64,000 nucleotides of DNA from Gemmatimonadota bacterium. Its GTDB lineage: Bacteria > Gemmatimonadota > Gemmatimonadetes > Longimicrobiales > Gaopeijiaceae. Every line of letters starts with the position of its first letter. Position 1 is the stretch's first letter. Of this stretch, positions 63,643 to 64,000 are shown in pieces. The stretch covers positions 124,001 to 188,000 of the forward strand of contig SKKN01000023.1 in assembly GCA_007121455.1 (NCBI GenBank), read 5' to 3'. The position numbers and the translations under genes are program-made. The notes below the pieces were generated by a model. It was not told where the DNA came from and made no database searches. It was given only the letters and a program-made list of their open reading frames with translations.

Positions 63643-64000
63643 GAGCGGTCTTTCCCTCGGGCGGGTCCTCGACGTCCTCCGCGCCGCCGACCTTCTCCTG
63701 GAAGCGTCGGTGCCGGAGGATACTCGCGTTCAGGGGGTGAGTCAGGACTCTCGGACGACCGGCTCGGGCGACCTCTTCCTCTGCTGGGAGGGGACCGAGC
63801 ACGACGCGCACGAGCACCTTCCCGAAGCAGCGGAGAAGGGCGCCCTCGCCGCGGTCGTCGAGCGGGTGGTTCCCGATGTGGACATCCCGCAGATCCGGGT
63901 ACGTGGCGGCCGGCGTGCCGCCGCTCTCGTGGCCGACGCCTTCTTTCGGTCTCCATGGCGGGATCTCTTCATGGTTGGAGTGACGGGAACGAATGGGAAG
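63635..64000 (+). CDS. murE: UDP-MurNAc-tripeptide ligase MurE (partial, 3' end cut off)
   Basis: The first 122 codons are present and the window ends inside the gene. VSQDSRTTGSGDLFLCWEG and the ATP-binding VGVTGTNGK fit the Mur ligase family. MurE is favoured over MurF by its position directly after ftsI and by the DSR segment. The amino acid it adds (meso-diaminopimelate or lysine) cannot be told. The start overlaps the ftsI stop. Confidence 0.9.
   Translation, partial: MSESGLSLGRVLDVLRAADLLLEASVPEDTRVQGVSQDSRTTGSGDLFLCWEGTEHDAHEHLPEAAEKGALAAVVERVVPDVDIPQIRVRGGRRAAALVADAFFRSPWRDLFMVGVTGTNGK

Overview
The window is 64 kb of high-GC, densely coding DNA from a Gram-negative-type bacterium. 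It carries an ExbB/ExbD/TonB operon, outer-envelope lipoproteins, LspA, and an mraZ-rsmH-ftsL-ftsI-murE cell wall cluster. The mix of Rex, a FtsH-FolP-CdaA block, a Minf_1886-type protein, a DUF2911 protein and many TPR proteins best fits Gemmatimonadota. That placement is an inference from gene content; no rRNA or other phylogenetic marker was compared. I see no phage, insertion sequence, CRISPR array or integrase. Two tRNA genes are present (Met-CAT and Val-TAC), neither encoding CCA.

Layout, left to right. 0.1-2.5 kb: a partner-switching module (STAS antagonist, RsbW-like kinase, GAF-SpoIIE phosphatase). 2.5-5.8 kb: rsmA, the redox repressor rex under a Rex-type operator, a DEDDh exonuclease and an MBL-fold hydrolase. 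6.0-10.5 kb: thiolase, 3-hydroxyacyl-CoA dehydrogenase, acyl-CoA dehydrogenase and a leucine-type dehydrogenase, a fatty-acid or branched-chain amino-acid catabolic block. 10.5-12.5 kb: glyA and two small conserved genes. 12.6-17.7 kb: nnr-thiL-plsC-eno-divIC, each start overlapping the previous stop, then tRNA-Met. 17.8-23.9 kb: looser accessory genes (TetR regulator, TPR lipoprotein, flavin oxidase, FmdB zinc ribbon, SDR). 23.8-30.6 kb: a GDPD with an apparent CTG start, then tilS-hpt-ftsH-folP-cdaA (c-di-AMP synthesis). 30.8-33.2 kb: exbB-exbD-exbD-tonB. 33.4-40.4 kb: yggS-divIVA-punA-ileS-lspA-rluD. 40.4-45.4 kb: a tandem DnaA-like AAA+ protein, a PATAN/TPR protein, a membrane gluzincin and a small membrane protein, then tRNA-Val. 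45.5-46.0 kb: gene debris. 46.0-57.6 kb: mainly minus-strand transport and glycerol-phosphate genes, thiO and msrP. 57.9-64 kb: a secreted TPR protein, then the division and cell wall cluster, cut off inside murE.

The most interesting locus is 40398-45081. A 662-residue protein contains one complete DnaA-type AAA+ module and a second module that has lost its Walker A and B motifs but kept the DnaA arginine-finger box. It has no DnaA DNA-binding domain. It is translationally coupled to a PATAN (DUF4388)-TPR protein and a membrane-anchored HEXXH peptidase. This looks like a DnaA-derived system that does not initiate replication.

Regulatory signals are unusually readable. Several promoters share TTGAC(N)-N17/18-TA(N3)T spacing. 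One carries a perfect TTGAA-type Rex palindrome at its transcription start. The mraZ promoter is followed by 10-bp-periodic MraZ-type boxes in inverted orientation.
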